In this document: in pieces, positions 44,848-54,480 of the stretch | Layout: each line of letters opens with the position of its first letter | Numbering within the stretch: the first letter of the stretch is position 1 | Source: Agriotes lineatus | Lineage: Eukaryota > Arthropoda > Insecta > Coleoptera > Elateridae | Length of the DNA: 64,000 bases | Assembly (NCBI GenBank): GCA_940337035.1 | Contig: CALNHX010002290.1 | Span: 62,001-126,000 of the forward strand | Direction of reading: 5' to 3' | Position numbers and translations under genes: made by a program | The notes under the pieces: generated by a model | What the model was told of the DNA's origin: nothing | Seen by the model: only the letters and a program-made list of their open reading frames with translations | The model's database searches: none

Positions 44848-45549
44848 TGTATATGTTACAGTAAATGCAGGAAATTAGTAAATGTTAGCAATTCCTAGTG
44901 AAAGTTGACATTTATTAATATGTTAGTAAAAGCTGGCAAATAAAATTCATGATTGACATTCACTAGTAATTGTTAGCATTCACTAGTCCTACCCAGGAAA
45001 TGTCTAACTATACAGTTTAGTTGCTGTCCCGAAGCTATTATTTCAAAAGAAGATGTTCCAGAAAAGGAAATAAGCCTACGAACAGTTGCTAATTTGCAGT
45101 CCACGGGTACAGGGCAAGGTTTTTTAAAATGTCAATGCAAAACTAAATGCCAATCAAATAAATGTTTTTGTAAAGAAAAAGAACATTTTATGCACATCGA
45201 AATGCCACGCGTCACTACCGTGTGTAACAAGTAAGATTCCATTTACTTGTTTCTACTCAGAGATTAGTTTATTATTACACATTATATATTAGTTCTAAGA
45301 GTTCATTTTTCTTTATAAGCAAATTTTATACTTTTATGAGAAATATACTTTTATTTTGAGCCTAATTTATTACTTTTACTGCCACATACCAGTGAATGTT
45401 GCTTTTTCTAGTAATTTCTAGCATTAACTAGTAAAAGTCAACAAGGATTGCAACGAAAGCAACAATCACTACTGCAACTAGTAACTGCTAGCTCCTGCGA
45501 GTAAATGTTAGCATTAACTGAAGTTCCAGCTTTTACTGTAACATATACA
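44848..45549. mobile_element. TIR element, about 700 bp, around a Cys-rich coding remnant
   Basis: TGTATATGTTACAGTAAATG at the left matches the inverse of AGCTTTTACTGTAACATATACA at the right. Several ACTAGTAAATGTTAGCA-like motifs are scattered through both subterminal regions (44860-44995, 45390-45530). TGT...ACA ends and the coding remnant would suit a Ginger-type element carrying an integrase, but no integrase core is present. The target duplication is not clear. Confidence 0.5.
45020..45238 (+). pseudogene. Cys-rich C-terminal domain of a KRBA2-like integrase protein
   Basis: Translation gives EISLRTVANLQ, GQGFLKCQCKTKCQSNKCFC, then, after a one-base shift near 45190, LCTSKCHASLPCV. The C-x-C-x3-C-x4-C-x-C followed by CxxxCH pattern matches the Cys-rich tail common in insect proteins that resemble the KRBA2 integrase. 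The integrase core is absent. Lies within the 700-bp TIR element. Confidence 0.5.
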
Positions 45550-45627
45550 CTATATCGGTAGATTATTGACAATATTGAACAATTATTTAATATTGGGCCA
45601 AGCATTTGCCAACCGATTGCCAATACA

Positions 45628-48048
45628 GTGTTCTTCTGGGAAGATACGATTATAGAACAACTGCTCCCCAAAAAATCGAAAGAAACGTACAAAAAAAATT
45701 ATCAAAAATTTTGCTCCTGGAGAATAGAAAAACATGCAATGGAAGTTACTGAAGCTCTCATTCTAAATTATATTGCTGAACATTCCAAGAGTTTGAAGCC
45801 ATCTTCAGTCTGGAGTTATTGCTCCATGCTAAAGGCCTGCCTCATTATTTTCGAGAATGTGGATATTGGAAAGTAAGTAGAAAAAAATGTATTGTCATAG
45901 ATCAAACTGTAAATATTTATATTACTTTTATAGATTCTCTAAAGTGAAAGCTCTATTGAAACAAAATTCAAAAGGGTTTAGGAGCAAAAAATCTAAAGTA
46001 CTGAGCCGTGATGATATGTTAAGATTTTTCAGTGAGGCACCGGACGAAATTTTTCTACTGGTTAAGGTCAGTTACTTTTTTAAATAAAAACGTAGCAAAT
46101 GAAAAAATGTCTTTGTTTATTGTAGACAGTGCTTGTCTTGGGTATGGCTGGTGGATGCCGCATTGGCGAACTCGTAAACATAAAAATTGACGATGTTGAG
46201 GATCGAGGAAATGTCTTCTTCTTCTTCTTCTTATATTAGGGTTTAACCCTGTTTCTTCCATTTCCTCTATCTCCTTACACGTTATCTTGTGATGTTGACG
46301 TCCAACTCTCGTGCCAACGTTTGTGTGGTCTTCCTGGGAGCCGTTTTGTGTTAGGTGTCTGCGTCTGAACTTTTTTCGCTAACCTTTCTTCTCCCATCCT
46401 TTCAACATGGTCTCTCCAGTGTCTTCTTCTCGACCTAGTCCATCTGACCACATCTTGCACTTCACACATTTCGCGGATCCTTTCGCTACGTACCCTATCG
46501 CGCAGGCTTACACCGGTGATGGCTCGCAGGGTTTTCATCTCTGTGGCTCTCATGATTTGTTTGGTTTTTGTTGTTTCGGCTCTTGTTTCAGCTGCGTATG
46601 TTAATAGTGGTCTGACGCATGTCTTGTAAATTCGGGTTTTGCTTTCTACCGTCATGTTTTTGTTCCTCCATATGATGTCGCGGAGACAGCCAGATATTAC
46701 TGCGGCTTTAGTTGCTTGGGTCTTCACTTCGCTTCTGGCGCCAAGATATTTAAATTGCATAACTTGTTCAATTGACTTTCCATCGACTTCTAACTTGCAT
46801 CGTGTCGGAGTTTTAGATATAAGCATTGATTGTGTTTTGGAGGTGGAGATTTGCATATTGTATTGTTCTGCAGTTGTTTTTAGTTTGAAAAGCAGTCGTT
46901 GTAAATCGTTTTCCTTTTCGGCTGTCAGGACTAGATCGTCAGCATAGCCCAGGACTTGTATTTTACAGTTTCCCATTCTATATCCTATATTGGTATTTTT
47001 GACGCTGTTTATTACTTGATCCATAATAATGTTAAAGAGAACGGGGCTCAAACTATCCCTTTGTCTAATGCCATTTGATACCGGAATTTCTTCCGTTAGT
47101 CCATTGCGGGTCTTAATTTTTGTATTGCTGTTTTTGTTTAGTTCCTTTATAATATGTATCGCTTTTTTATCAATTTTATGTTCTTGTAGTATTTTTAATA
47201 CGTCGTTCAGCTGTATTCTGTCGAACGCTTGGGTGAAGTCTACAAAGCAAAGGTAGAGCGGCTTATTGAACTCAATGGATTTCTCAGTTAATTGACGCAG
47301 TATAAATATTGCGTCGACGGTAGATCTATTCGATCGGAACCCTTGCTGTTCTTCACTTATTTCTATTTGTGTTGTTATTTTCTGGGCTATGATTTTCGTA
47401 AATAGTTTTAGTATACTGCGAGGAAATGTCTTGGTTGTAACTCTACCAGACACAAAAACTAGCAAACCTTGCGTGTTTACTATAATTAATGAAGTAGCCA
47501 TAAATGCTGTAGATATCTACAGGACCTACGTAAAATTACGACCCCAAGCGGTGACCCATAGACGCCTTTTTTAAATTATCAACATGGCAAGTGTACCGTC
47601 CAGCCGGTAGGAGAGAACAAAATACGTAAAATGCCTAGCGTTATTGCGACCTTTTTGGGTCTTCCCGATCCTGCGTTATATACAGGTCATGCTTTTCGAA
47701 GGAGCTCCGCCTCGCTTTTGGTAGATGGTGGTGCGAATCTTCTTGAACTTAAGAGACATGGTGGATGGAGTTCCAGTACAGTCGCTGAAAATTATATCGA
47801 AGACTCGATTACGAAGAAGATAGAGACCTGCGGAAAGATTTTTGGAAAAAACTTCTTCTTTGATACCTGCAGCGAAATAACCTAGTACCACAGTTGTTGT
47901 TTCAGAAAAAAAAACTCCTGTTCTGAATGATGATGCAGTTCATTTGCATAAAATTGTGAACAACGAATTAGTTAGTGCTACAACAAACATAAATTTTGAA
48001 ACTGGTGCTGTTCAAAATTGCAACCTTTTTTTATCAGCGAACCGTTGA
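45628..48048 (+). pseudogene. Crypton-type tyrosine recombinase, split by a LINE
   Basis: Exons with matching phases: 45628-45872 (SAM-like core-binding part: SKETYKKNYQKFCSWRIEKH), 45934-46066 and 46126 onward (GGCRIGELVNIKI, the first catalytic Arg). A LINE with 14-bp duplications interrupts at 46218. The reading continues at 47433 (LPDTKTSKPC, catalytic Lys). A T6 run at 47568-47573 ends the frame one base early. The rest (47574-47885) holds GHAFRRS (H-x2-R), KRHGGWSSST (His/Trp box) and AENYIEDS (nucleophile Tyr). A C-terminal tail after TTTCAG at 47904 may add about 50 residues. All catalytic positions remain. Cryptons integrate through tyrosine recombination. Confidence 0.75.
46218..47418 (-). 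mobile_element. 5'-truncated RTE-like LINE with 14-bp TSD
   Basis: CGAGGAAATGTCTT flanks both sides (46204-46217, 47419-47432). On the minus strand an open frame runs from ILKLFTKIIAQ through FRSNRSTVDAIFILRQL, VDFTQAFDRI, GIRQRDSLSPVLFNI, GYADDLVLTAE (catalytic Asp pair) and the C-terminal RHWRDHVERMGEERLAKK. The frame is uninterrupted for about 370 codons. The 3' end is an (AAG)n tail. The RTE-like label rests on the C-terminal motif and the repeat tail, and should be checked. The insertion breaks the Crypton gene. Confidence 0.85.
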
Positions 48049-48351
48049 AGGACCTGACTTCCTTAATTGGGAAATAATGCGTAGCCATTTTTGTTTTCGT
48101 TTTGTTAATTTAGTTGTAATTTCCTGATGTATAATTTTTTGATAAATTATTGATCTATTTTGGTTGACAGTTATTTAACATTTTTAAAGCGCTAGCGGAA
48201 TAAAAATTTTAAATCACTAGCGGAATAAAAATTTTAAATGATTGTTTATAAAACATCAACTTTTATGGGCAGGCCAGAAACAAATAAACGTCACTTTATA
48301 CGGCAAATTTGAAGAAATAAATTAAATAGTGACCTCAAAAATATATGTAAC
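48049..48351. other. Spacer with short direct repeat
   Basis: GCGGAATAAAAATTTTAAAT occurs twice at 48196-48240 (a 25-bp tandem duplication). No coding signal. Confidence 0.5.
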
Positions 48352-49044
48352 TGATTAAAATTGAACAAGGTTAAGTTAAATACGTCTAAAACAAAAGCAA
48401 TTATTATCAGTAGCGGACGATTATTAACCAATACGATAACTAGTGTAACAGTTGACGATGTAGTAATTGAATATGTCCCTAAAATAAAATATCTTGGTAT
48501 TGTAATAGATAATAGGCTTTTAACCAACATGTGGATTTTGTTGTAGGTAAAACGGCTAAAAAGATAGGTTTCTTTGGGCGAATCAGTTCCAAATTAAACT
48601 TGTGGTCGAGAATACTTGTTTACAAAACAGTTATTGCACCACATTTTAAATATTGTGCTAGCGTGTTATTTATAGCCAACGAAGGCGAATTCCAGCGTCT
48701 ACAAAAACTACAAAATAGAGCAATGCGTATTATTCTATTTTGTTAAAACGAACCAGCATCAATTTAATGTTGGAAACTCTGCAATTATTATTAAACAGCG
48801 AATTTATTTTAATACGTTAATTCTGATCTTTAAAATTGTGAATAACAAACTACCTGCATATTTAAATAAATGTATTGTATACAATAGAGATATACATAGT
48901 TATGAGACAAGAAGTGTAAATAATTTTAGATTACTTGCAACAACGAAAGCATGTTCGCAAAAAAGTCTATATTACCAAGGGTTTAAAATGTGTGTAATTT
49001 TGTTGTAAACATCTTTCTCGATGTATAAATTTACTTACTTACTA
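48352..49044 (+). pseudogene. LINE reverse transcriptase C-terminal relic (CR1/L2-like)
   Basis: Pieces in different frames: KVKLNTSKTKAIIISSGR and IKYLGIVIDNRL (48361-48520), GFFGRISSKLNLWSRILVYK and APHFKYCASV (48555-48700), then FNTLILIFKIVNNKLPAYLN and SLYYQGFK (48810-48990). These are the thumb and C-terminal blocks of CR1/L2-like LINEs. The 3' end is ATTTACTTACTTACT. Nothing upstream encodes the palm, so this is a 5'-truncated, mutated copy. Confidence 0.65.
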
Positions 49045-49225
49045 TACAAGAATAATTCTGCTCAGCATCTAATAATAAAACTATTTTAGAATCTTAGAGA
49101 AAACCAAAGGCAGCAATAAAGGAAACGATAAAAAAATTATGGGATTTTAGCAAAAAATGAAAGATGAGATCACGTTTTTTGAAAAAAACTAGAACAAAAG
49201 GAGGTATTTAAAAAGGGCATGCGAC

Positions 49226-49360
49226 TACTTATTGGCCATTCCACTGACAAATGTGAAGTCGGAAAGGGCTTTTTCTACGGGCGATCAAATCTGCAAAAAA
49301 ATCGTTCCTTCCTTAATTATACCCCATGAATTGTTTGTGCTTTTTGAGAGCCCATTTTAA
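49226..49360 (+). pseudogene. hAT transposase dimerisation-domain fragment
   Basis: Forty-four codons to a stop: YLLAIPLTNVKSERAFSTGD. The SERAFS motif and LAIP are the core of the hAT C-terminal dimerisation domain. Upstream sequence is too decayed to read. Confidence 0.65.
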
Positions 49361-50064
49361 TAAAAAAAATTAATATTTTATGATCAATTTTAATTTATCT
49401 GTTAGTTGGTTTATTAGTCACACATAAAAATACAAAATTTTGTTATATTTATAGAATTCATTATTTGTTATATATGTCATTTACTTTATTTATCTATCTA
49501 CGAGTACTTATAAAAAAAAATGTTAAGTTAACGCAATTCATTTTGTAATCAACGTTAATTTTAAAAATACATTTTTATTTGTTGTTTGAATATTATAATT
49601 AAACATGTCATAACTAGGTAAAAATCTAATATGTAAATTTTCTAATCGTAATACCGGTGTTAATACAATTACGATATTAATTCCAGCTTCCTATCAAAAA
49701 TTAAATAACATTTATTTGAATGTATAATGTACTGGTTTTTAGTGTTCTATTAATAAAAAAAAAGTACTTTATTTATTATTAAAATACATATGGATGAATG
49801 ATGAAAATCTGGAAATTTTTATAAACTAAATACGGCGAAAAACATGTAAATCTGGCAACTTTTAAAGGTATCATCTGGTGAAATAATTATCTAACCAGCG
49901 GCAATCTTGCAGTAGACTAAGTAGTAATGCACATTCCAGAATGACGTCACACATCAAACTAATATGGCGGCGTAGGACATACAAACATTTAATTGTCAAA
50001 GTATAGGCCTGATATACTTGTTTTCTAGTTTTAAATAAATGTTTTATAGATTTTAAAATTAAAA
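49361..50064. other. Spacer and 5' flank of THAP exon
   Basis: Mostly AT-rich. The 100 bp before 50065 probably hold the leader of the THAP gene. No promoter element is obvious. Confidence 0.4.
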
Positions 50065-50829
50065 ATGCCAGCATTTTGTTGTGTTCTGAAGTGTGGAAGC
50101 CGTGGAGAACGCGATAGAGTGTCATTTTTTAGCATTCATACAGCGTTAAACTTCCGATTTATGCAACAGAAGAATGAACTGTCGAAACTTCACAGGAAAA
50201 AGTGGTTACCTGCTATAAAACGGGAAGATTTAACAGAAAGCAAGTTTGTAGCAAGCGTTTTATTTCAGGTAGGTTTTACAGTTTATTTTTCATATTACAC
50301 TGTTGACGTATTATTATCGATGTACTTAGAAATTATTGCTATAGGAACTTATTTTATGCTCTTACTTCTATTTTATATTGTACGCCAATGCATTAGGCAT
50401 CAGGTACAGCCATGTTCACATAAATCTAGTACAATCAATTTAGATCTAGTTACGTAACTATCTAAAGTTGTTTGTTGTATAACTGACTTTTCATTAAGTA
50501 CCAAATAAAATAAATAAAGGCAACTAATATTTGTTTGCTCCACCATTTGCGTCAATTACAGCCCTTAATCTCCTCGGCAAAAGAAATATGTTTGTACTAG
50601 ATTTATGTGAGCATTAATGTACAAGAGGTTGCCGATATAAATACGGATTAATGTTTTAGGAAAACCAGCGAATTTAGAGGATATCAATAACCCAGACTGG
50701 ATTCCCTGCCTACACATGGATTATAATAGCGGCCCTCATTTAAAGAAGCCAGTTGATGTTGAACGCAAACAACTGGTGGATTCAAGTAGTTGTAAGAAAC
50801 AGATATTACAAGATGTCGCTGTTACAAAG
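50065..50829 (+). pseudogene. THAP-domain gene, first two exons
   Basis: Exon 1 (50065-50268) begins MPAFCCVLKCGSRGERDRVS with the first zinc Cys pair, then RKKWLPAIKREDLT (conserved Trp). Near 50245 one base is missing. In the corrected register the text reads VCSKRFIS, where the fourth ligand His is Arg. Exon 1 ends TTTCAG|GTAGGT in phase 1. Exon 2 (50660-50829) starts after GTTTTAG with GKPANLEDINNPDWIP, the THAP C-terminal box, in matching phase, and ends ACAAAG|GTATTT. Later exons are missing because a Penelope element follows at 50864. THAP domains bind DNA and lead many DNA-transposon transposases. This could also be a host gene. Confidence 0.7.
50407..50620. mobile_element. Tc1-like deletion derivative, 214 bp, in the THAP intron
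   Basis: CACATAAATCTAGTAC occurs near both ends in inverted orientation, with TA at 50405-50406 and 50621-50622. On the minus strand 50540-50585 encodes LPRRLRAVIDANGGA, the C-terminal motif of Tc1-like transposases. Everything between this and the left terminal repeat has been lost. Confidence 0.65.
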
Positions 50830-50879
50830 GTATTTGTAATAATGTAATACTAATTAAGTAACAAACGACTTCCGGGATT

Positions 50880-50975
50880 GGACCGTGTCATGATTGAGAT
50901 CGAAGAACTCAACGTTTCGCCCACTTTCGTAAGGGGCTTCATCAGGAGGAAAAAAGCAAAAGAGCACGGTAACTC
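50880..50975 (-). ncRNA. Hammerhead-like motif in Penelope 3' region (weak)
   Basis: On the minus strand CTGATGA (50945-50939) is followed by GCCC, a 10-11-nt loop, GGGC and GAAAC (50918-50914). This is the order of hammerhead core boxes around stem II. Penelope-like elements are known to carry hammerhead ribozymes. An extra A breaks the usual stem II closing pair, and no convincing stem III with a GUH cleavage triplet is visible, so this may be inactive or a look-alike. Confidence 0.3.
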
Positions 50976-51125
50976 AACGTGTTAACCACGCCAGAGGCGA
51001 AACTCTTTGCAAAGGGAAGGGACAGAAGAGCACGGTAACTCAACGTGTTAACCACGTCAGAGGCGAAACTCGACTGACTATCGGAAGAAGAAAAGCGAGA
51101 ATTTATAGGCAAGCGCCGTAGCGAT

Positions 51126-53375
51126 TCAGCAAATGCCGTCGCGGTTCAGTGACGGAGGGCGGGGCTTAGGAATTAGCACTTTCCACATAGAAGGAAGGGG
51201 AAAGCCTTCGTCCCGATTGAAATTATTAGGGTGTTTGCAAATCTCAATGGCTTCGCGAATCTTTCTGCTAAAGAAGAATGGGGATTTGCAGATGATGGAA
51301 GTTTCATCAAAAAGGATCTTATGACCAGTATCGCGTTGGTGTTCAGCGATGGCCGATGATGAAACGAGACCTGACTTGAGACAGCGCTGGTGCTCAGAGA
51401 TGCGAGTTTTCACCGAACGACCTGTTTCACCAATGTATACAGCATTACAAGAGCAAGGGACTCTATAAACACCATTAGATGACATAGTGTTTAATTTATC
51501 CTTAGATGAAGGAAGAACCTGTGAGATTTTGCTCGGGGGTTTGAATACTGCTTTAATGTTTTGTTTTTGAAGAAACTTTCCTATGCGGTCCGTGACTTGG
51601 TGGATATAGGGAAGAAAGACTATTGCTGCAGGAGGATCGGGTTTTGGAGGTTTGGGTGGCCGTGGGTGAAGATGGCGATTGATGGCAGACTGTATATCCC
51701 TAGCACGGTAACCGTTATTCCTAAGAGCTTTCCGAATGTGATTTAATTCATCGTGGATATTATCGGGTTGAGATATGGAAACAGCCCGGTGTACAAGTGA
51801 ATTGATAACGGAAAGTTTTTGTGTAGGATGATGGTGGGAATCGGCATGTAGATAGCGATCAGTGTGAGTAGGTTTGCGATATACAGAATGACCAAGTTTG
51901 CCACTGGGTTGGCGAGAGACCTGTACATCTAAGAAAGGAAGGAAACCGTTACTTTCTATCTCCATGGTAAAGTTAATGTCTGGATGTTGACTATTGAGAT
52001 GATTTAAGAAGACGGGTAACGTGTCTTTACCATGTGGCCAAATAATAAAGGTATCATCAACGTATCGGAACCAAACCTTGGGTTTTAATTCTGAAGATTC
52101 CAGAGCTAAGGTTTCGAAAGCTTCCATGAAGGTATTGGCAACGACAGGTGAAAGAGGAGAACCCATGGCCGCACCAGATATTTGTTTAAAGAACTGACCT
52201 TGAAATAAGAAATAAGTGGAAGAGAGGCATTTTTCTATCAGGGCAGGTAGACTTGAAGACGTCTCCCCATGCTCTGATAACAACTGTTGGATTATGACTA
52301 TGGAATCGGGAATAGGAACTTTGGTAAAAAGGGAAGTGACATCGAAACTCACAAGTAAATCCTCAGGTTCAACGCTTATATTGGATATAGGTTCAACGAA
52401 ATGGGCTGAATTGCGAACATACGAGGGAGACTTACCAGTGAACTTTCTGAGGATAGTGGTTAGGTATTTAGCTAATGAGTAAGTAGGGGAATCTATGGTA
52501 CTGACAATGGGCCTGAGGGGAATGTCTTGTTTATGGATTTTGGGAAGACCATAGAGCCGAGGAGGCTTTGAAGCTCGAGGAATCAACCTCCGTTGAATAT
52601 CAGTGGACAGATCTGAAGATTTTATGAGAGAAGTGACTTCCCGTTCGATTTTGGAAGTTGGGTCGCGAGAAAGTAGGGCATAAGAAGAATCTTGGAGTAA
52701 AGACTTAACCTTAGTGATGTACTCTGTTCGATCCATAACTACCGTAGCATTACCTTTATCAGCGGACAAAATTGAGATGTCGGAATTGGAACGTAAGGTT
52801 TTGAGAGCATTCCTTTCGTCTTTTGTAATGTTACTTTTGGGTGGCTTAGATGAACGTAAACACCTGACAGTTTCGAAGCGGATAAGATCGGCAACGTCTT
52901 TAGGAAGCGTTCTCACAGAAGATTCTATCGAACTAATAATCTCTTCCGTAGGAATGCTTTTGGGGGCTAGTGAAAAATTCAAACCTTTGGAAAGTATAGA
53001 ATTTTCGCTAGGAGAGAGGGCATAAGAAGAAAGATTTATGACCGTCTTAGAACCACTTTGATCTGTAGAGACCTTAACCGATGACATCAAGGAATGAAAC
53101 TTACGAAGATGAGTCGCAGTTGTCATTTCTAATGTTTTCTGGGCCTGTGTGTAGGTGATTGAATCGAAGAGAGACCAGTCAAGAAAGCTAAGAGTATTGG
53201 ATAATTCTAAATGAAGATCTAACAATTGTCTTGAAATGGTATTGAGATCGTACCTCGTTTGATGAATGCGTTCACGAAGTAAAGCAAAGCTAGTGCGACG
53301 AAGGATTTTTTGAGAAGAGTGGGTTGAAATGTGATTGTTTGATTTTAAGAAAAGAAGGTATGACTTTGTTGTCAC
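51126..53375 (-). CDS. Penelope reverse transcriptase with GIY-YIG endonuclease, 749 residues
   Basis: A single open frame. RT blocks: PRLYGLPKIHK (272), PLRPIVSTIDSPTY (286), SFDVTSLFTKVP (343, first catalytic Asp 345), AAMGSPLSPVVANTFME (402), WFRYVDDTF (435; Asp pair 440-441) and FLPFLDVQV (478). The linker near 570-590 is Pro-rich. GIY-YIG: GVYRVPCSCNAVYIGETGRS (635), with R and E of RSVKTRISEHQ, then a CxC and a distal HQRDTGH. Penelope proteins use the GIY-YIG nuclease to nick target DNA for primed reverse transcription. The only damage I see is the shortened N-terminus. It is the best preserved retroelement protein in the window. Confidence 0.9.
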   Translation of the reverse strand: MTTKSYLLFLKSNNHISTHSSQKILRRTSFALLRERIHQTRYDLNTISRQLLDLHLELSNTLSFLDWSLFDSITYTQAQKTLEMTTATHLRKFHSLMSSVKVSTDQSGSKTVINLSSYALSPSENSILSKGLNFSLAPKSIPTEEIISSIESSVRTLPKDVADLIRFETVRCLRSSKPPKSNITKDERNALKTLRSNSDISILSADKGNATVVMDRTEYITKVKSLLQDSSYALLSRDPTSKIEREVTSLIKSSDLSTDIQRRLIPRASKPPRLYGLPKIHKQDIPLRPIVSTIDSPTYSLAKYLTTILRKFTGKSPSYVRNSAHFVEPISNISVEPEDLLVSFDVTSLFTKVPIPDSIVIIQQLLSEHGETSSSLPALIEKCLSSTYFLFQGQFFKQISGAAMGSPLSPVVANTFMEAFETLALESSELKPKVWFRYVDDTFIIWPHGKDTLPVFLNHLNSQHPDINFTMEIESNGFLPFLDVQVSRQPSGKLGHSVYRKPTHTDRYLHADSHHHPTQKLSVINSLVHRAVSISQPDNIHDELNHIRKALRNNGYRARDIQSAINRHLHPRPPKPPKPDPPAAIVFLPYIHQVTDRIGKFLQKQNIKAVFKPPSKISQVLPSSKDKLNTMSSNGVYRVPCSCNAVYIGETGRSVKTRISEHQRCLKSGLVSSSAIAEHQRDTGHKILFDETSIICKSPFFFSRKIREAIEICKHPNNFNRDEGFPLPSMWKVLIPKPRPPSLNRDGIC

Positions 53376-53489
53376 GACAACGAGAAAGAAACGCTAAGTT
53401 GCAAAGGAGTTTAGATAACTTATGTCGAAGTTTGGAAAAGGTAGAGGCTTTGAAAGAAATATTCTCCCCGTAGAGGTTATTTAGATATT

Positions 53490-53797
53490 TATACGATTAC
53501 GTCTGGCGATACAATGCCCAACTTGCCTAGGATTTCATTTACAAAGTTCGAGCGCGCTTTTTGCGTTTGCGTAGCAACCATTGTGTGAGGTGTGTGCCTT
53601 GATCTTGTTATTCTATATGTTAGGGCTGTGGTTCTGAGTAGAGCACAGTTAATTTTGTGTCCAAATATGAATGGTCTTACCAAGCCCGATTCCAATCGCG
53701 AAGACTGAAGAAAAATTCCGGCCCCCGCGGGTTTCGAACCGCGGACTTGCTTAATGAAAGTCTATCGCTTTCCCAACTGCGCTATCCAGCTTCTAGT
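53490..53797 (-). mobile_element. tRNA-derived SINE, copy 1
   Basis: The minus-strand head has TAGCGCAGTTGGGAAAGC (A box) and GGTTCGAAACCCGCGG (B box), in tRNA-like spacing. The body shares blocks with the 55-kb copy: TTCTGAGTAGAGCACAGTTAA and GCAACCATTGTGTGAG (plus strand). It is RNA polymerase III driven and encodes no protein. Confidence 0.75.
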
Positions 53798-54480
53798 ATT
53801 ATTAAAATACGGCAAGATTATTACATAAGTCACAAGTTACCCAAAGAAATATGGAAAAAGCAATCTTAAATATCAAACCAAAACACATAAAAACAGTATA
53901 ATGAATACGATGACAAACAAAGATGGAAAATGTTGGACACAGAGCAACGAGAACGAAATGGTGATGGGCAGGGCATATATATATAGGGCATACAGAATAG
54001 GGAAGAATGGAATGAAATAAAGGAGGCATGGGAGACCATGCAAAAGTAGGTCATGGGTGCTCGGAATTCCCTTCTTCGTCGTGTACAAGTGTTGTTAAAG
54101 TGAGTTTATTTTTACATACTTTGCCCAATAATACCCATGTGATTATTCTTACAAGTACAGACTGCTTCCGTAATCTAAAAGAAAATCGGATTTTTTTTAT
54201 TTTGTAGGTACCTCTTGTTTTACAGAAAATTTTACCGTTTTCCATCTACCAATACATTTGACTCCAAAATAAAAAAAGGAAGACTTGTGCAAGACCAGGG
54301 TACGGGTTCATCCCTATGCTCCACCACTGACCTATTTCCTGTCAAAATAAAAAATTAAAAGTTTATTCAATGGAAACCTACGGTCCAGTTAAGAGCACCC
54401 CTGAATTTGCAAGTCTCAACTTGCATAGGTCAAGTCACAGCATGCAAATTTATTTTTTAATGTGTGCTCTTAGTGTTGAA
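53798..54480. other. Spacer, unassigned
   Basis: Includes several overlapping short minus-strand frames with no known motif, and sequence that may be old LINE debris. Nothing supportable. Confidence 0.35.

Larger units (their letters stand above)
50864..53480 (-). mobile_element. Near-complete Penelope-like retroelement
   Basis: Minus strand, with ORF 53375-51126 and a 3' region of about 260 bp ending near GTCGTTTGTTACTTAATTAG. The 3' region holds two copies of a unit containing GAGTTTCGCCTCTG(G/A)CGTG and ACACGTTGAGTTACCGTGC. Coding probably extends upstream to about 53470 in another frame (KLRHKLSKLLCNLAFLSRC), so a one-base change in the A6 run near 53310 may truncate the N-terminus. The 38-kb copy shares the same 3' end. 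Confidence 0.8.

Noticed and set aside
46275..47501. Full 408-residue frame as one LINE protein
   Set aside because: The first 28 residues are antisense Crypton sequence outside the 14-bp duplication. The LINE frame starts near 47418.
53740..53797. Possible functional tRNA gene
   Set aside because: A and B boxes are present, but the sequence continues into a SINE body shared with 55.2-55.5 kb, and the cloverleaf does not pair well.
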